64,000 nt of DNA from an uncultured Prevotellaceae bacterium (GTDB lineage Bacteria > Bacteroidota > Bacteroidia > Bacteroidales > Bacteroidaceae). Of the stretch, positions 24,194 to 33,593 are shown piece by piece. The notes beneath the pieces are model-generated. The model was not told the origin of the DNA. It saw nothing but the letters and a program-made list of their open reading frames with translations, and made no database searches. The first letter of the stretch is position 1; the number at the start of each line of letters is the position of its first letter. The stretch spans positions 1 through 64,000 of the forward strand of contig OMZE01000002.1 of the NCBI GenBank assembly GCA_900315455.1, read 5' to 3'. Position numbers and translations under genes: made by a program.

Positions 24194-25417
24194 ATGAAAA
24201 CGACGAAAAAGATATTGAGATTCCTGTTCGGCATCTTAATTGGGGTGGCTATAGGCTATGGTGGCGTTATGCTGACTCTATGGCTAACCGGCAATTTGGG
24301 AGACTCAGGCAAGAGCACAGAAAGCGGTGTTGACATCGGGATGCTGCTGTTGTCGATAGGATTGGTGTTGGTCAGTCTTGTCGTATCGGTCATCATTCAT
24401 CTCATCTTGCATGAAGCGGGACACCTCATCATGGGATTGCTGACAGGATACCGGTTTCTGTCTTTCCGCATTTTCAACTTGACCTTGGTAAAGACCACAG
24501 AAGGATTTCGCTTCAAACGATTCCATTTGGCAGGGACTGGAGGACAATGCCTACTCGACTTCCCCGAAGACCAAAACCCTGACGAAGCACCGTGGTTCTG
24601 GTATAATGCTGGTGGCGTGTTGATGAACCTTCTGCTGATTGTGTTGTCGGTTGTCTTGTTGCGTTGTCTCCATCCGGGCATTGTCGGCTTGTCGTTTTTC
24701 ATGATGATGATTTTTGTGGGACTGTATCTGGCTGTCGTCAATGGCATACCGATGTGCGTGAATGGCGTCAGCAACGACGGGTACAACATCCTGACGCTAT
24801 GGAGACATCCCGAAAAACGGCGATTCTTTGTACGCTTGCTACAGGCAACAGGAAAACAGAGCATAGGAGTTCGGCCTCAGGAGATGCCAAAGGAGTGGTT
24901 TGAAGACATACCTCTCAATGAAGACAGTGATTTATTTGAAATGCTGAACCGCACCATATACATGACGCTGCTGGAGGATACCGGTCGCTACGAGGAAGCC
25001 CGGATGGTGTCAGAAGAACTGGTTTCCATGGGCAATCGCCTTCCTATGCTGTACCATATGGAGGTGGGCTGTGAGCGGGTAATGTTGGAGTTGCTTACCT
25101 CAAACCGCAAGAGTGTCGTAGACCAGATTTGGACGGAAAAACTGGAAAAATATACACTGGCAAACTGCAAGTTCTCACCAATGAAATTGGCGGTCCTTCA
25201 TACCTATGCCTTGCTTTATGATCATGATATCGAAAAAGCGAACGAATACAAACGGCAACTGGAGGAACGCCAGCATGATTTTGTCATGCCTGGTGAAGTT
25301 CTTACAGCCATGGCGTTGATGGATGCAGGCAAGGCAAAATGGGAGCGGATGGAAAACCTGAAATCGGAAATTGAGGCATCCTCAAGCGAAAAGGGAATCT
25401 TGAATTTACCGATTTGA
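24194..25417 (+). CDS. M50-type (site-2-protease-like) membrane metalloprotease
   Basis: The 407-residue protein has membrane segments at about 8-32 and 48-70, directly followed by HEAGH (73-77), the zinc-binding motif of M50 proteases. Further segments lie near 135-158 and 165-185. NGIPMCVNGVSNDGYNIL (183-200) supplies an Asn/Pro and Asp195 for the second metal-binding motif. The last 200 residues are soluble and helical, with a TPR-like feel. M50 proteases cut within membranes and often release transcription factors; here the substrate is unknown. It is a single-gene unit, convergent with the 25451-26026 gene. Confidence 0.8.
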   Translation: MKTTKKILRFLFGILIGVAIGYGGVMLTLWLTGNLGDSGKSTESGVDIGMLLLSIGLVLVSLVVSVIIHLILHEAGHLIMGLLTGYRFLSFRIFNLTLVKTTEGFRFKRFHLAGTGGQCLLDFPEDQNPDEAPWFWYNAGGVLMNLLLIVLSVVLLRCLHPGIVGLSFFMMMIFVGLYLAVVNGIPMCVNGVSNDGYNILTLWRHPEKRRFFVRLLQATGKQSIGVRPQEMPKEWFEDIPLNEDSDLFEMLNRTIYMTLLEDTGRYEEARMVSEELVSMGNRLPMLYHMEVGCERVMLELLTSNRKSVVDQIWTEKLEKYTLANCKFSPMKLAVLHTYALLYDHDIEKANEYKRQLEERQHDFVMPGEVLTAMALMDAGKAKWERMENLKSEIEASSSEKGILNLPI

Positions 25418-25450
25418 TGCCAGCGGTAAGAAATATTGGCTCCCCGAAGG

Positions 25451-26026
25451 CTATTCTTCTTCGTTATGGAGTGGGTCGATAAGTCGCATGGGGTCGTTTG
25501 CCGCTTCTTCCATGCTGCCCGACAGCATCTCCATGAAAGCATCAGAAAGATTCCCTTTTGCTATGGTAAGATTGTAGTCCTCGCTGCCATCGAAGACGAC
25601 TTCGTCATCTTTCAGTACCTTAATATAAGACACATGCCCTCCTGACGTATACGCCTTAACTGAGGCTGTACGGATGTTCTGTGCTGCCAGGTGGTTGAGG
25701 AATTGCTCATACTCAGTAGGACTGATGGCGCGGCCTTCATGGTAAACCTCTTCTCCGTCGTAGCCACGACAAACCGTGACATCTACACTGTCTTTCTTCA
25801 CTTTGATAACGCACTCGTAATGGTAATTAGGGGCCACCGAACCATTGCTTGCCTTGTGGAGAATAAGTGTGGCTGCCTCGAGTTTGCTGCGTGAAAGTGT
25901 TTTCTTTTTGGATGAAAGCGCGCTTGCCGACGGCTCCTTTTCATTCCAATTGGTGGTTTTCGCCCACAACACAGAAAGACAGAGCACAAAGAATAAAAGT
26001 ATGGATAAAATGAGAAACTTTTTCAT
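25451..26026 (-). CDS. Exported protein of unknown function
   Basis: The 191-residue protein begins with a signal peptide or single anchor (about 1-22) and a Lys/Ser-rich linker. A compact soluble region follows with repeated short beta-strand patterns (YECVIKVKKDSVDVTVC, HVSYIKVLKDDEVVFDG). I do not recognise a family. Its start overlaps the end of the tyrosine phosphatase gene by four bases (ATGA), so the two are translationally coupled. It is the last gene of the five-gene operon beginning at 31242. Confidence 0.75.
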   Translation of the reverse strand: MKKFLILSILLFFVLCLSVLWAKTTNWNEKEPSASALSSKKKTLSRSKLEAATLILHKASNGSVAPNYHYECVIKVKKDSVDVTVCRGYDGEEVYHEGRAISPTEYEQFLNHLAAQNIRTASVKAYTSGGHVSYIKVLKDDEVVFDGSEDYNLTIAKGNLSDAFMEMLSGSMEEAANDPMRLIDPLHNEEE

Positions 26027-26745
26027 TGCCTGTTTGGTTTGTAGTATTTGAGTGCTATCTCAATCAACTTGTTGTCGGCCATGAAAGACTGGTATGCAAT
26101 CTTCACCAATGGCCAGTTCCTTGTCATCAGAGCCACGCCTATGCATTTCTTCAATGTAGACCAGAAGACGTTTCTGTTAGTTCGCATATAGTCTTTGACG
26201 ATTTCATCATCGGCGACGCCATACGACTTGAGCAATGCCATGCTGACAATGCCAGTCCTGTCTTTTCCGGCGGTGCAGTGGAAGAGTGTGCATTTGCCAT
26301 TGTCGGCGTTTTCTCTCAAGGCTTTCACCACTTTGTCCAACTGTCCTCGCCCATATTGTCCGGTTACGGTGTCCTGATAGATTTTCTTGAAATCTGGCAC
26401 CATCTCCAACAGTTTCTCTGGATGCTTGCGGAGATTGCGGATGATGGTCATGGCATCCGAACCCGTCTCATGTGTCACCCCTACAGTGGCGTCTTTCAGA
26501 ATGGGTATCTGAATATACTCGATGTCTGCCGGCAAAGGGTCTGGGAATTCCTGTGCTTCGATGGGTGTGCGCAGGTCGATGACACTGTCGATATGGTATC
26601 TCTGGCACATCCTATGGCATTGTTGCGGCGTGAGTATACTGAGTTTGCCGCTGCGCAGGAACAGGCCTTTGGGGATGCTTCCCCTACCCTCTTGCAACGG
26701 TATCCCGCCAAGGTCGCGCAGGTTCAGTTTGCGATGATACCTCAT
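26023..26745 (-). CDS. Tyrosine/dual-specificity-type phosphatase
   Basis: The 240-residue protein has the phosphatase P-loop HCTAGKDRTG with Cys157 and Arg163, and the family's N-terminal RDLGG segment and DLRTPIE motif. These are marks of bacterial tyrosine phosphatases of the Y-phosphatase2/3 type, which act on phosphotyrosine, or on phosphoinositides in some relatives. No signal peptide is seen, so it is probably cytoplasmic. It sits fourth in the operon with TIR-FGE and RyR-like genes, which hints at a signalling role. Family assignment is firm; substrate is unknown. Confidence 0.9.
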   Translation of the reverse strand: MRYHRKLNLRDLGGIPLQEGRGSIPKGLFLRSGKLSILTPQQCHRMCQRYHIDSVIDLRTPIEAQEFPDPLPADIEYIQIPILKDATVGVTHETGSDAMTIIRNLRKHPEKLLEMVPDFKKIYQDTVTGQYGRGQLDKVVKALRENADNGKCTLFHCTAGKDRTGIVSMALLKSYGVADDEIVKDYMRTNRNVFWSTLKKCIGVALMTRNWPLVKIAYQSFMADNKLIEIALKYYKPNRQ

Positions 26746-26799
26746 AGGTTGTATGCTGCCATTACTGAATTGGGGAATGTCTTTGGTCGGACATCGGCA

Positions 26800-27444
26800 T
26801 CAGTTGCTGATCACCACAAAGGTGATGTCTTTCTTGCTGCGGTTGAAAACCTCAAGTTCCACAGTGTTCCTGATATTGCTTGGCAAATCAAATGATGTCT
26901 TGCGCTGTGGACGTCCTTTTCTCCAATCTTTGGTGTCATTGTGCCGCTCATCAAGACCGGCACTGTTGGTGACATGGATATTCATTGTCACCAATCCTCC
27001 TGCCTCTGCCACTACTGCCAATTCCTGATGGCCCTTAGACAGGAAAGTATACTTGGTACTGCCTCCTGCCTTTACGAAACAGGTCTTGGTAAAAATGGAA
27101 CCATCTGCCGTCTGTCCGCGTAAGGCTCCAGAACGGCTGATGTCGTCGGCTTGTTGATAAACGTCCTTGCCTTCAGCAAGACTGTCAGCAAAGACCTCAT
27201 CAAACAACAGGTGACCGTTGAGAGAGGATACGGAATCGTCTTTACACCGTAAAGAACCGAATTGGTGTGCTCCACACTCTCTGAGCCTGTCGGCTGATTG
27301 TTTGATGCCATCTTTATCGTCGGCAGCCACAGCATCACGCATGGCCACACAAGCATCTATGGCTGACTGTATGCTCATCTCTTCCTGTGCCATCGATGTC
27401 ATGGCAAAAAGACAGGAAAGAATTATCAAAGAAATTTTTCTCAT
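26800..27444 (-). CDS. Exported protein of unknown function
   Basis: The 214-residue protein has a clear signal peptide (MRKISLIILSCLFAMTSMAQ). A helical region (about 22-60) with two Cys (CG and RCKD) is followed by a beta-rich domain of about 120 residues that looks like a small sandwich (KTCFVKAGGSTKYTFLSKG to the C-terminus). I do not recognise a family. ATG 27444 is chosen because it starts the signal peptide; it lies 7 bases after the TIR-FGE stop, so the genes are one operon. Confidence 0.78.
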   Translation of the reverse strand: MRKISLIILSCLFAMTSMAQEEMSIQSAIDACVAMRDAVAADDKDGIKQSADRLRECGAHQFGSLRCKDDSVSSLNGHLLFDEVFADSLAEGKDVYQQADDISRSGALRGQTADGSIFTKTCFVKAGGSTKYTFLSKGHQELAVVAEAGGLVTMNIHVTNSAGLDERHNDTKDWRKGRPQRKTSFDLPSNIRNTVELEVFNRSKKDITFVVISN

Positions 27445-27451
27445 AATGATA

Positions 27452-28762
27452 TCAGTTGAATTCATATTTCCTAATTACCAGACGGAAGCCAACAGTCTTG
27501 TCTTTGGCATCGGTCGAGAAGCCTGCTCGTGACGAGGTAGTTACCTTGTCGGCAGGCGAGGTGTAGTTGCCTCCACATACCGTGAAGAGTGTGCCGTCGA
27601 AAGGTGTGTTGCACAGTTCACTCACATTGCCGCTCATATCGAAGAGGTCGAGCATATTGGGCTCCTTTCCCTGTTGTCCGTCACTGGGGTGGACCTGTCC
27701 TCCCGAATTGTCCTTATACCATGCCACGGCATCCGCGTTGTCGCTTCCCACATAGAGGGTGTTTTCATGATTCTCTCCTCCACGTGCGGCATACTCCCAT
27801 TCATCAGCCGAAGGAAGGTCGAAGTAGATGTTGGTAATATTGCGCAAACTGTCGAGCATCATGCATATCTCTCCATACGACACTCCTGTCATGGGCATGA
27901 ACTTCTGTTTCTCATCATATTCTCCTCCCAAAATGCCATACCATTGACCTGCGGTGAACTCAAACTGGCTTATCCACAATGAGTCGGGCTTCACCTCAGA
28001 CATATTGACGAGAATGGTGTCAATGGTGTTCATCTGGTTGATGGTAAGACCTGGACTAAGCACAAGATGATAGCTCTCGTGTTTTTTCTCCAGTTCTTTT
28101 CTTTGCGTATCAAGGGCTGCGAGTGCTGTCTCCTGCTGCTCGGTAGCCATTTGGTGCTTCCAGAACCAGAAGCAAGTGCCTGCTACAATGGCAATGATGG
28201 CAATGGCGGCTGCTATGCCCATCATTTTCATGAAACGGTTGTGCGCATCTTGTTTGCGCAAGGTTTCCTTGGCAGTCTCGTAGTCTTCATCCTTATTCGT
28301 CTTGGCATTCCGCTCACCCAAAGTGGGTACAATGCGGTTCTTTATCATCAAGTCGATGGTGGCTCCAAGGGCTTGCCCGAAACTGATTTCCGAATGCTGG
28401 TGCATGCCTATGGGGTCCTTGATATGCGAAGGCACGGCTTCTGGGAATCCGTCGAACTCATTGTCGGGATTGATGGGGATGATGTGCTTCTTTTCCTCTA
28501 TGGCAAGTGTTATTTCTCTCCTCACCCAATCGCCTTCACTGGCACACCTGGCCATTGAACCTTTAGAAAGGACAATCATGAACATAGGTGCGTCCTTGAT
28601 GGCTTCCACGATTTTCTCGCTGAAAATGCCATCTGTCAGTTCGTCATAATCGAGGAATACCCTGTATCCTCGTTGAACGAGCATCAGTTGAAGGATACGC
28701 GCAAACTGGCGTCCGCCGTCTCTGCGGTAACTGATGAAAATGTCATATTTGTGTTCTGCCAT
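27452..28762 (-). CDS. TIR - transmembrane - FGE/SUMF1-type protein
   Basis: The 436-residue protein has an N-terminal TIR domain (about 4-145; DIFISYRRDGG, LDYDELTDG). Its EGDWVRREI segment places Glu83 at the position of the catalytic Glu of TIR NADases. One transmembrane helix lies at about 181-201. The C-terminal domain (about 245-432) resembles formylglycine-generating-enzyme/SUMF1 folds (FEFTAGQWY, PSADEWEYAARGG, DMSGNVSELC, GFRLV). Such a domain often acts as a binding or sensing module rather than as an enzyme. The layout suggests a periplasmic sensor joined to a cytoplasmic TIR effector or adaptor. Gene order links it to the RyR-like membrane protein 11 bases upstream. TIR is firm; the role is inference. 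Confidence 0.88.
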   Translation of the reverse strand: MAEHKYDIFISYRRDGGRQFARILQLMLVQRGYRVFLDYDELTDGIFSEKIVEAIKDAPMFMIVLSKGSMARCASEGDWVRREITLAIEEKKHIIPINPDNEFDGFPEAVPSHIKDPIGMHQHSEISFGQALGATIDLMIKNRIVPTLGERNAKTNKDEDYETAKETLRKQDAHNRFMKMMGIAAAIAIIAIVAGTCFWFWKHQMATEQQETALAALDTQRKELEKKHESYHLVLSPGLTINQMNTIDTILVNMSEVKPDSLWISQFEFTAGQWYGILGGEYDEKQKFMPMTGVSYGEICMMLDSLRNITNIYFDLPSADEWEYAARGGENHENTLYVGSDNADAVAWYKDNSGGQVHPSDGQQGKEPNMLDLFDMSGNVSELCNTPFDGTLFTVCGGNYTSPADKVTTSSRAGFSTDAKDKTVGFRLVIRKYEFN

Positions 28763-28773
28763 GATGATGATGC

Positions 28774-31242
28774 TTAGAGTGTTGATGTCGACCTGGCCAT
28801 GGAGATCCTGTGAATGTTGATCGTGGTCTCCACCACACTGTAGTCGAATATCTTGTAATCATTGATATAGTCAATCCTATCGGCCTCGTCGTCGAGTTGT
28901 TCCCATGTCACCAGGCAATTGTGGGTGATACGCCTTTCATTGCACCCTCTTTCCCCATCGGGCACGCTGTCTGGCATTTTTGTATATCCCAACACCTCGT
29001 GCGAAGCATTCCATCTCATGTGTTCGGTCTTGGCGAGATTATCCATCAGCATCTGCTCCTTGAGGGACAGTTCTGGATAACGAATCTCTATTGGTCGTTT
29101 GTCGTATAGATGTTGGCGCCTGATTCGTACAACGGTGTTGCTGTCATTGCTGACGATGTCGAATAATTTGGGTACAAGAGAGTTATACCAATTGGGGAAG
29201 ACACTTTCCAGTATCTTTATCTTCGTGGCCTCATGTAGGGCATTGCTGCGGTCTTGTGTCTCTTTTCTCCTTAACTTTTGCAGGTTGTCTAATCGTGCAG
29301 GTTGTGGGTGTTCTACCATCGTCTCCTCAAACTGCCGGGCACCGGTATTCGGGTCTGTGCCTATAGCGCTGAGTATGGAGAGGCCTTTCAGTTTCCTCTT
29401 CCGCTGGGCCCAAGAGCCCTCGCTATCATGCTCGGGGTTCAGCGCGCGGTATGCCTCATAGTATGACTTCCCTCTTTGCTCGAACTCATCACGTACAATC
29501 ATGTCATAGGTAAACAATTCTTCATTCTTGCCAAAGACAACGATACGCTCTTCTTTCTCGTTGTAATGCTGTGCTGTTTTCAGCAATTGAGGATAGAGCG
29601 TCATGTCGTAGGACCTGACAAACAGACGCAAGTGACTGAAATCGCGACCTCTACGACGCAAATATTTCAGTATTCTGACAGCCAATGTCATTCCCGCCTC
29701 ATCATCACCAATGGCAATGACGACATAATTGAGGGTGTCGGCGATATCCTTTAGCAGCACGTTGTAGAACTCGTCGGTATTGCTGAAGATATTGTGCATC
29801 TGGACAAGAGGTGAACCATCAGAAGGGTTGGTGTTCGCAAACATGGCAGGTGCCGAGTTGATGAATGGTCCCTTGATGTGGTCCATCTGCTGATCCACAA
29901 CATGACAGTGGAACGGGCTCCGCAGTGTGGTGTCGGTGGAAGATGCATCCACAAACGCCCCATATTCGTAGAGAAACCTCAGGGCATCCTTCCCCGTGTC
30001 TCCAAAACCTACGATGAGACTGGTGAAGGGCGACTTGACTGTACCGACGTTCTTTTCTTTATCGATGTCGACAAAGCAAATGGGTTGGTGCCTCACTTCA
30101 CGTTTCAGACATTCTACTGCAAGCCGGGAAGGGTCGATGATATGTACATCTATCCCATTCGAGACATCCAGGTCTTCCATCACACGGTTGTAACTGTTGT
30201 ATCGGGCACGGCAATAAAATGTCACTTTTCTTGACATGACGCTTCTCTCCCCTTGCTTCATGTCATTGGAAGGGCTCGACGGTTGTCGCATCACTTCTGC
30301 AAGCGTGGTGTCTTTCTTGAGAATGGCCACAGCCTGCATGTTCTCCGTCTTGTCATCAGACATAAAGAACACATGCACATCGCCTGTCATCCTATTCAAC
30401 AGTATCCGTGATATCCATTTCAAGCCCATGATACCGAAGATATCAGAAGGCGTGTCTTCCGACTCCTCAAACAAGTCGGGCAGGCCAACGAAAGTACTTG
30501 CCGTGAGACAGTCCAACGAGCGTAACCGCAAGAGTTCTTCATTGTTCATGGCAAGGAAATTGAAAAGCCGTTCCATCCCGTTTATGGACGTAGCCCTGTC
30601 TTTATCCGTATCATATCTTACGACAATAATTCTGTAGTCGTTCTCAGTGCCATAGTGCTCAATTATACTTTTTGCCAAGTGATAGGTGGCGTCATTCAGT
30701 CCCCAGAAGAGATAGGTGGTCTTTTTCTTTTTTGAGAATCCCCTTGAGGTGAAACCTCTTCGCATGGCAGCGATGATATTGAATCCGAAATGCTTGATGA
30801 CGAAAAGCATGCTGACCATTGCGGCGGCAAAATGCGCCAACGAATAACAGCACATGAAAAACCAGTTGTTTCTGAATGGACCAAGGATGGCGCTGATATC
30901 GCTATTGAGCAAGAACATCCCAAAAGCGTTGAGCACAACCATGGGCACATTGGTGAGCAGCGATATGGGTTCACCGGTATACATACCAATATCATATACC
31001 ATGAACCCGAAAAGCCAGACAGAAACAAAAGCGGGGAACAGGCTCTTTCTTGAAAGTTCTCTTCCTTTACCACTACTGCTGTTCATCCAAAGGAGCATGC
31101 CTACAGCCAGGAGGGCGGTGCAAAGAGCCAATATAAGGCTTATACCCCCCATAGTGGGAAGGAAGAGATTGCCAATCCTCCCCCCTTCAGTATACTCTGG
31201 CAGCAGTTCTTGGAAACACAGTGCAATTAATGTGGTCTTCAT
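28774..31242 (-). CDS. Four-TM protein with TrkA-N-like and RyR-like domains
   Basis: The 822-residue protein has four membrane segments (about 28-53, 66-87, 93-112 and 124-150). A cytoplasmic region follows with two Rossmann-like nucleotide-binding parts: TYLFWGLNDATYHLAKSI (about 176-) and LIVGFGDTGKDALRF (about 412-), the latter with a GxGxxG-like fingerprint as in TrkA-N/RCK domains. Near the C-terminus, LAKTEHMRWNASHEVLGYT resembles the RyR domain of ryanodine receptors and some bacterial proteins. It has no obvious pore motif, so it need not be a channel. It is the first gene of the operon carrying the TIR-FGE protein. The RyR and TrkA-N calls are by eye and moderate. Confidence 0.7.
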   Translation of the reverse strand: MKTTLIALCFQELLPEYTEGGRIGNLFLPTMGGISLILALCTALLAVGMLLWMNSSSGKGRELSRKSLFPAFVSVWLFGFMVYDIGMYTGEPISLLTNVPMVVLNAFGMFLLNSDISAILGPFRNNWFFMCCYSLAHFAAAMVSMLFVIKHFGFNIIAAMRRGFTSRGFSKKKKTTYLFWGLNDATYHLAKSIIEHYGTENDYRIIVVRYDTDKDRATSINGMERLFNFLAMNNEELLRLRSLDCLTASTFVGLPDLFEESEDTPSDIFGIMGLKWISRILLNRMTGDVHVFFMSDDKTENMQAVAILKKDTTLAEVMRQPSSPSNDMKQGERSVMSRKVTFYCRARYNSYNRVMEDLDVSNGIDVHIIDPSRLAVECLKREVRHQPICFVDIDKEKNVGTVKSPFTSLIVGFGDTGKDALRFLYEYGAFVDASSTDTTLRSPFHCHVVDQQMDHIKGPFINSAPAMFANTNPSDGSPLVQMHNIFSNTDEFYNVLLKDIADTLNYVVIAIGDDEAGMTLAVRILKYLRRRGRDFSHLRLFVRSYDMTLYPQLLKTAQHYNEKEERIVVFGKNEELFTYDMIVRDEFEQRGKSYYEAYRALNPEHDSEGSWAQRKRKLKGLSILSAIGTDPNTGARQFEETMVEHPQPARLDNLQKLRRKETQDRSNALHEATKIKILESVFPNWYNSLVPKLFDIVSNDSNTVVRIRRQHLYDKRPIEIRYPELSLKEQMLMDNLAKTEHMRWNASHEVLGYTKMPDSVPDGERGCNERRITHNCLVTWEQLDDEADRIDYINDYKIFDYSVVETTINIHRISMARSTSTL

Positions 31243-31302
31243 GCGGCGTTTGTTCTAAATGGCATGACAATGGTAGGGTTGTCATCATATTTAGATATTG
31301 TG

Positions 31303-31333
31303 CAAAAATAATTAAAAATATAAAGAATTCAAA
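31303..31333 (-). promoter_or_regulatory. Promoter for the RyR/TIR-FGE operon
   Basis: On the minus strand, TTTG (31330-31333), 19 bases, TATTTTTG (31303-31310). It is a full consensus match, with a leader of about 54 bases before ATG 31242. No promoter of this quality was seen between the following four genes. Confidence 0.75.
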
Positions 31334-31394
31334 ATATAGAATTGAAATTTTAAACAGGTACACCAATTATTGTTTTCATACAAGACAATAGAAT

Positions 31395-31421
31395 AAAAAA
31401 AGAGAGCCATACGACTCTCTT
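31395..31421 (-). terminator. Terminator after tRNA-Ser(CGA)
   Basis: AAGAGAG (31400-31406) pairs with CTCTCTT (31415-31421). On the minus strand it is followed by a T-run (31395-31400 complement). Confidence 0.75.
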
Positions 31422-31432
31422 GATGTGCTTTG

Positions 31433-31520
31433 CGGAAAGTGAGGGATTCAAACCCCCGATACCCGTAATGGGTATACCGGATTTCGAGTCCAGCGCATTC
31501 GATCACTCTGCCAACTTTCC
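31433..31520 (-). tRNA. tRNA-Ser (anticodon CGA)
   Basis: Read on the minus strand, GGAAAGT pairs with ACTTTCC, discriminator G. The anticodon arm CTGGA-CTCGAAA-TCCGG gives anticodon CGA (reads UCG). A long variable arm and a T arm with GTTTGAATCC-type sequence complete a class II tRNA of 88 bases. CCA is not encoded. Confidence 0.93.
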
Positions 31521-31530
31521 AATTGCGGTG

Positions 31531-31561
31531 CAAATTTACGAAGAAGTTTTGTAAAAACAAA
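31531..31561 (-). promoter_or_regulatory. Promoter for tRNA-Ser(CGA)
   Basis: On the minus strand, TTTG (31558-31561), 19 bases, TAAATTTG (31531-31538): full consensus, immediately upstream of the tRNA. Confidence 0.7.
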
Positions 31562-31668
31562 ATTTTTGATGGAATTTTTGGCTTTGTTCCATGATGTGGT
31601 ATTTTAGGAGAACGGTAAATCGCCATCGGTGAAGTGAAAGGCCGGTCAATACGATGACAGAGAATAAC

Positions 31669-32265
31669 TCATTGGTTGCCAAAAGCCAACTTTTCGAGGC
31701 GGGAACGGAGATTAGCGGCAGCCGACTTCCGGATGGCGAGGGTGATAGTACATGTGTTGTCGAACGTCTGACTGACAATACGTGGTGCGAGTTCTTTGAC
31801 GATGCGCATCACATCGTTCATCATCACATAGGGATATTCATAGGTGATGGTCTCCTCTACTTGTTGAGTGACGACTTGACAATGGTCAAGGGCATCGGCC
31901 GCAGCCGTGCGGTATGCGACAATCAAACCACCTGTACCGAGATTGACACCACCATAATAACGCACCACCACCACAAGCACATCGGTGAGCGTGCGGCTGT
32001 TGATCTGTCCGAGAATAGGTTTGCCTGCCGTGCTGCTCGGTTCCCCGTCGTCGTTGGCACGGAATTCTGAACAGTCAGCCCCCAGCATATATGCATAGCA
32101 TACATGACGGGCATCATAGTATTTGGTGCGGTATTGCGCAACGAGGGCTTTTACTTGTTCGAGAGAGGTCACATGATGGGCATAGGCGAGGAACTTGCTC
32201 CTTTTCTCGGAATAATACCCCTCGCCTATGTCATCTGTGATAGTCAGGAACTCGTCGTTGCTCAT
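31669..32265 (-). CDS. IMPACT/YigZ family protein
   Basis: The 198-residue protein matches the YigZ/IMPACT family: SKFLAYAHHV near the start, ARHVCYAYMLG, NDDGEPSSTAGKPIL, then VVVRYYGGVNLGTGGLIVAY. A C-terminal ferredoxin-like domain (about 135-198) is typical. In eukaryotes IMPACT regulates translation through Gcn2; the bacterial role is not settled. The start overlaps the DUF1015 stop by four bases, so it is translationally coupled to that gene. Confidence 0.9.
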   Translation of the reverse strand: MSNDEFLTITDDIGEGYYSEKRSKFLAYAHHVTSLEQVKALVAQYRTKYYDARHVCYAYMLGADCSEFRANDDGEPSSTAGKPILGQINSRTLTDVLVVVVRYYGGVNLGTGGLIVAYRTAAADALDHCQVVTQQVEETITYEYPYVMMNDVMRIVKELAPRIVSQTFDNTCTITLAIRKSAAANLRSRLEKLAFGNQ

Positions 32266-33509
32266 GACAGTTTATGAATGACCAGTCCTGAGCGCAATTT
32301 GGGCTCAAACCAAGTAGCCTTAGGGGGCATAATCATGCCGCTGTCGGCGATGTCCATGATTTGTTTCATTGTGACGGGATAGAGAGCCAGTGCTGTGCGC
32401 ATCTCACCACTGTCGACACGCCGTTTCAGTTCTGCCAAACCACGCAGTCCGCCCACGAAGTCGATGCGGTTTGACCCACGCAGGTCTTTGATGCCCAATA
32501 CTTGGTCGAGGATGAGGCGTGAAGAAATATCGACATCCAACACGCCAATAGGATCGGTATCATCGAATGTGCCAGGCATAGCCTTCAGTTTATACCAATG
32601 GCCGTCGAGGTAGAGCGAGAACTCATGGAGCGCTGTGGGCTTGAAGATTTCCGTACCCATATCGTCGACGGTGAAATTCTTCCTTAACGCATCAAGGAAT
32701 TCCTCTGACGACAACCCATTGAGGTCTCTTACCACGCGGTTGTAGTCAAGAATGGTGAGTTGTGAGGCCTGGAAACACACTGCCATGAAATAATTATATT
32801 CCTCGTCGCCTTTATGGTTGGGATTTTGCTTTTGTTTCTCAGCGCCAACAAGAGCGGCGGCGGCAGAGCGGTGATGACCGTCGGCGATGTATAGTGAAGG
32901 CATTTGGGCAAACTCCTTAGTGATGACATTCATGTCGTCGGAATCGGAGATAACCCAGAACTGATGTCTGAACCCATCAATAGGCGCGATGAAGTCGTAC
33001 TCGGGTTCGGTCTCTGCATAGCGCATGATGAGGCGGTCGAGCACATCATTGTCGGGATAGGCAAAGAAGACAGGCTCGATATTGGCGTTGTTTACCCTGA
33101 CATGCTTCATGCGGTCTTCCTCCTTGTCACGACGGGTAAGTTCATGCTTCTTGATGTGGCCCTTGATGTAATCATCCACATATGCACCCACGACAAGTCC
33201 GTACTGAGTCTTGCCATTCATCGATTGGGCATAGATGTAATAGTGGTCTTCCTTGTCTTGTACGAGCCACCCCTTGTCCTGGAATTTCTGGAAGTTTTCT
33301 GCTGCCCTTTTATACACTTTAGGGTCGTATTCGCTTGTGCCTGGTTCGAAGTCGATTTCGGGCTTGATGATATGATATAGGCTCATTTCATTGTCGCCTG
33401 CCTCAGCACGTGCTTCTTCGGAGTCGAGAACGTCATAAGGCCTCGATTCCACTCTCTCCACTAATTCTTTTGGGGGTCGTAAACCTTTAAAAGGTTTGAT
33501 GGTAGCCAT
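32262..33509 (-). CDS. DUF1015 family protein
   Basis: The 415-residue protein carries the DUF1015 signature: it begins with KPFKGLRP and RPYDVL, then has DGHHRSAAA near the middle and the conserved RIDFVGG and PPKATWFEPK segments near the end. The family's role is unknown. It follows serA by 84 bases in the serC-serA-DUF1015 order common in Bacteroidetes, which hints at a link with serine metabolism. No signal peptide or membrane segment is seen. Confidence 0.9.
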   Translation of the reverse strand: MATIKPFKGLRPPKELVERVESRPYDVLDSEEARAEAGDNEMSLYHIIKPEIDFEPGTSEYDPKVYKRAAENFQKFQDKGWLVQDKEDHYYIYAQSMNGKTQYGLVVGAYVDDYIKGHIKKHELTRRDKEEDRMKHVRVNNANIEPVFFAYPDNDVLDRLIMRYAETEPEYDFIAPIDGFRHQFWVISDSDDMNVITKEFAQMPSLYIADGHHRSAAAALVGAEKQKQNPNHKGDEEYNYFMAVCFQASQLTILDYNRVVRDLNGLSSEEFLDALRKNFTVDDMGTEIFKPTALHEFSLYLDGHWYKLKAMPGTFDDTDPIGVLDVDISSRLILDQVLGIKDLRGSNRIDFVGGLRGLAELKRRVDSGEMRTALALYPVTMKQIMDIADSGMIMPPKATWFEPKLRSGLVIHKLS

Positions 33510-33593
33510 AGTTGATAAAACTGAATTAAGGTTGAAGGTTGAAAATACAAATTCCGCAGCCCACGCTGGCGAGGGCTGCGGAATGAAAGTAGA

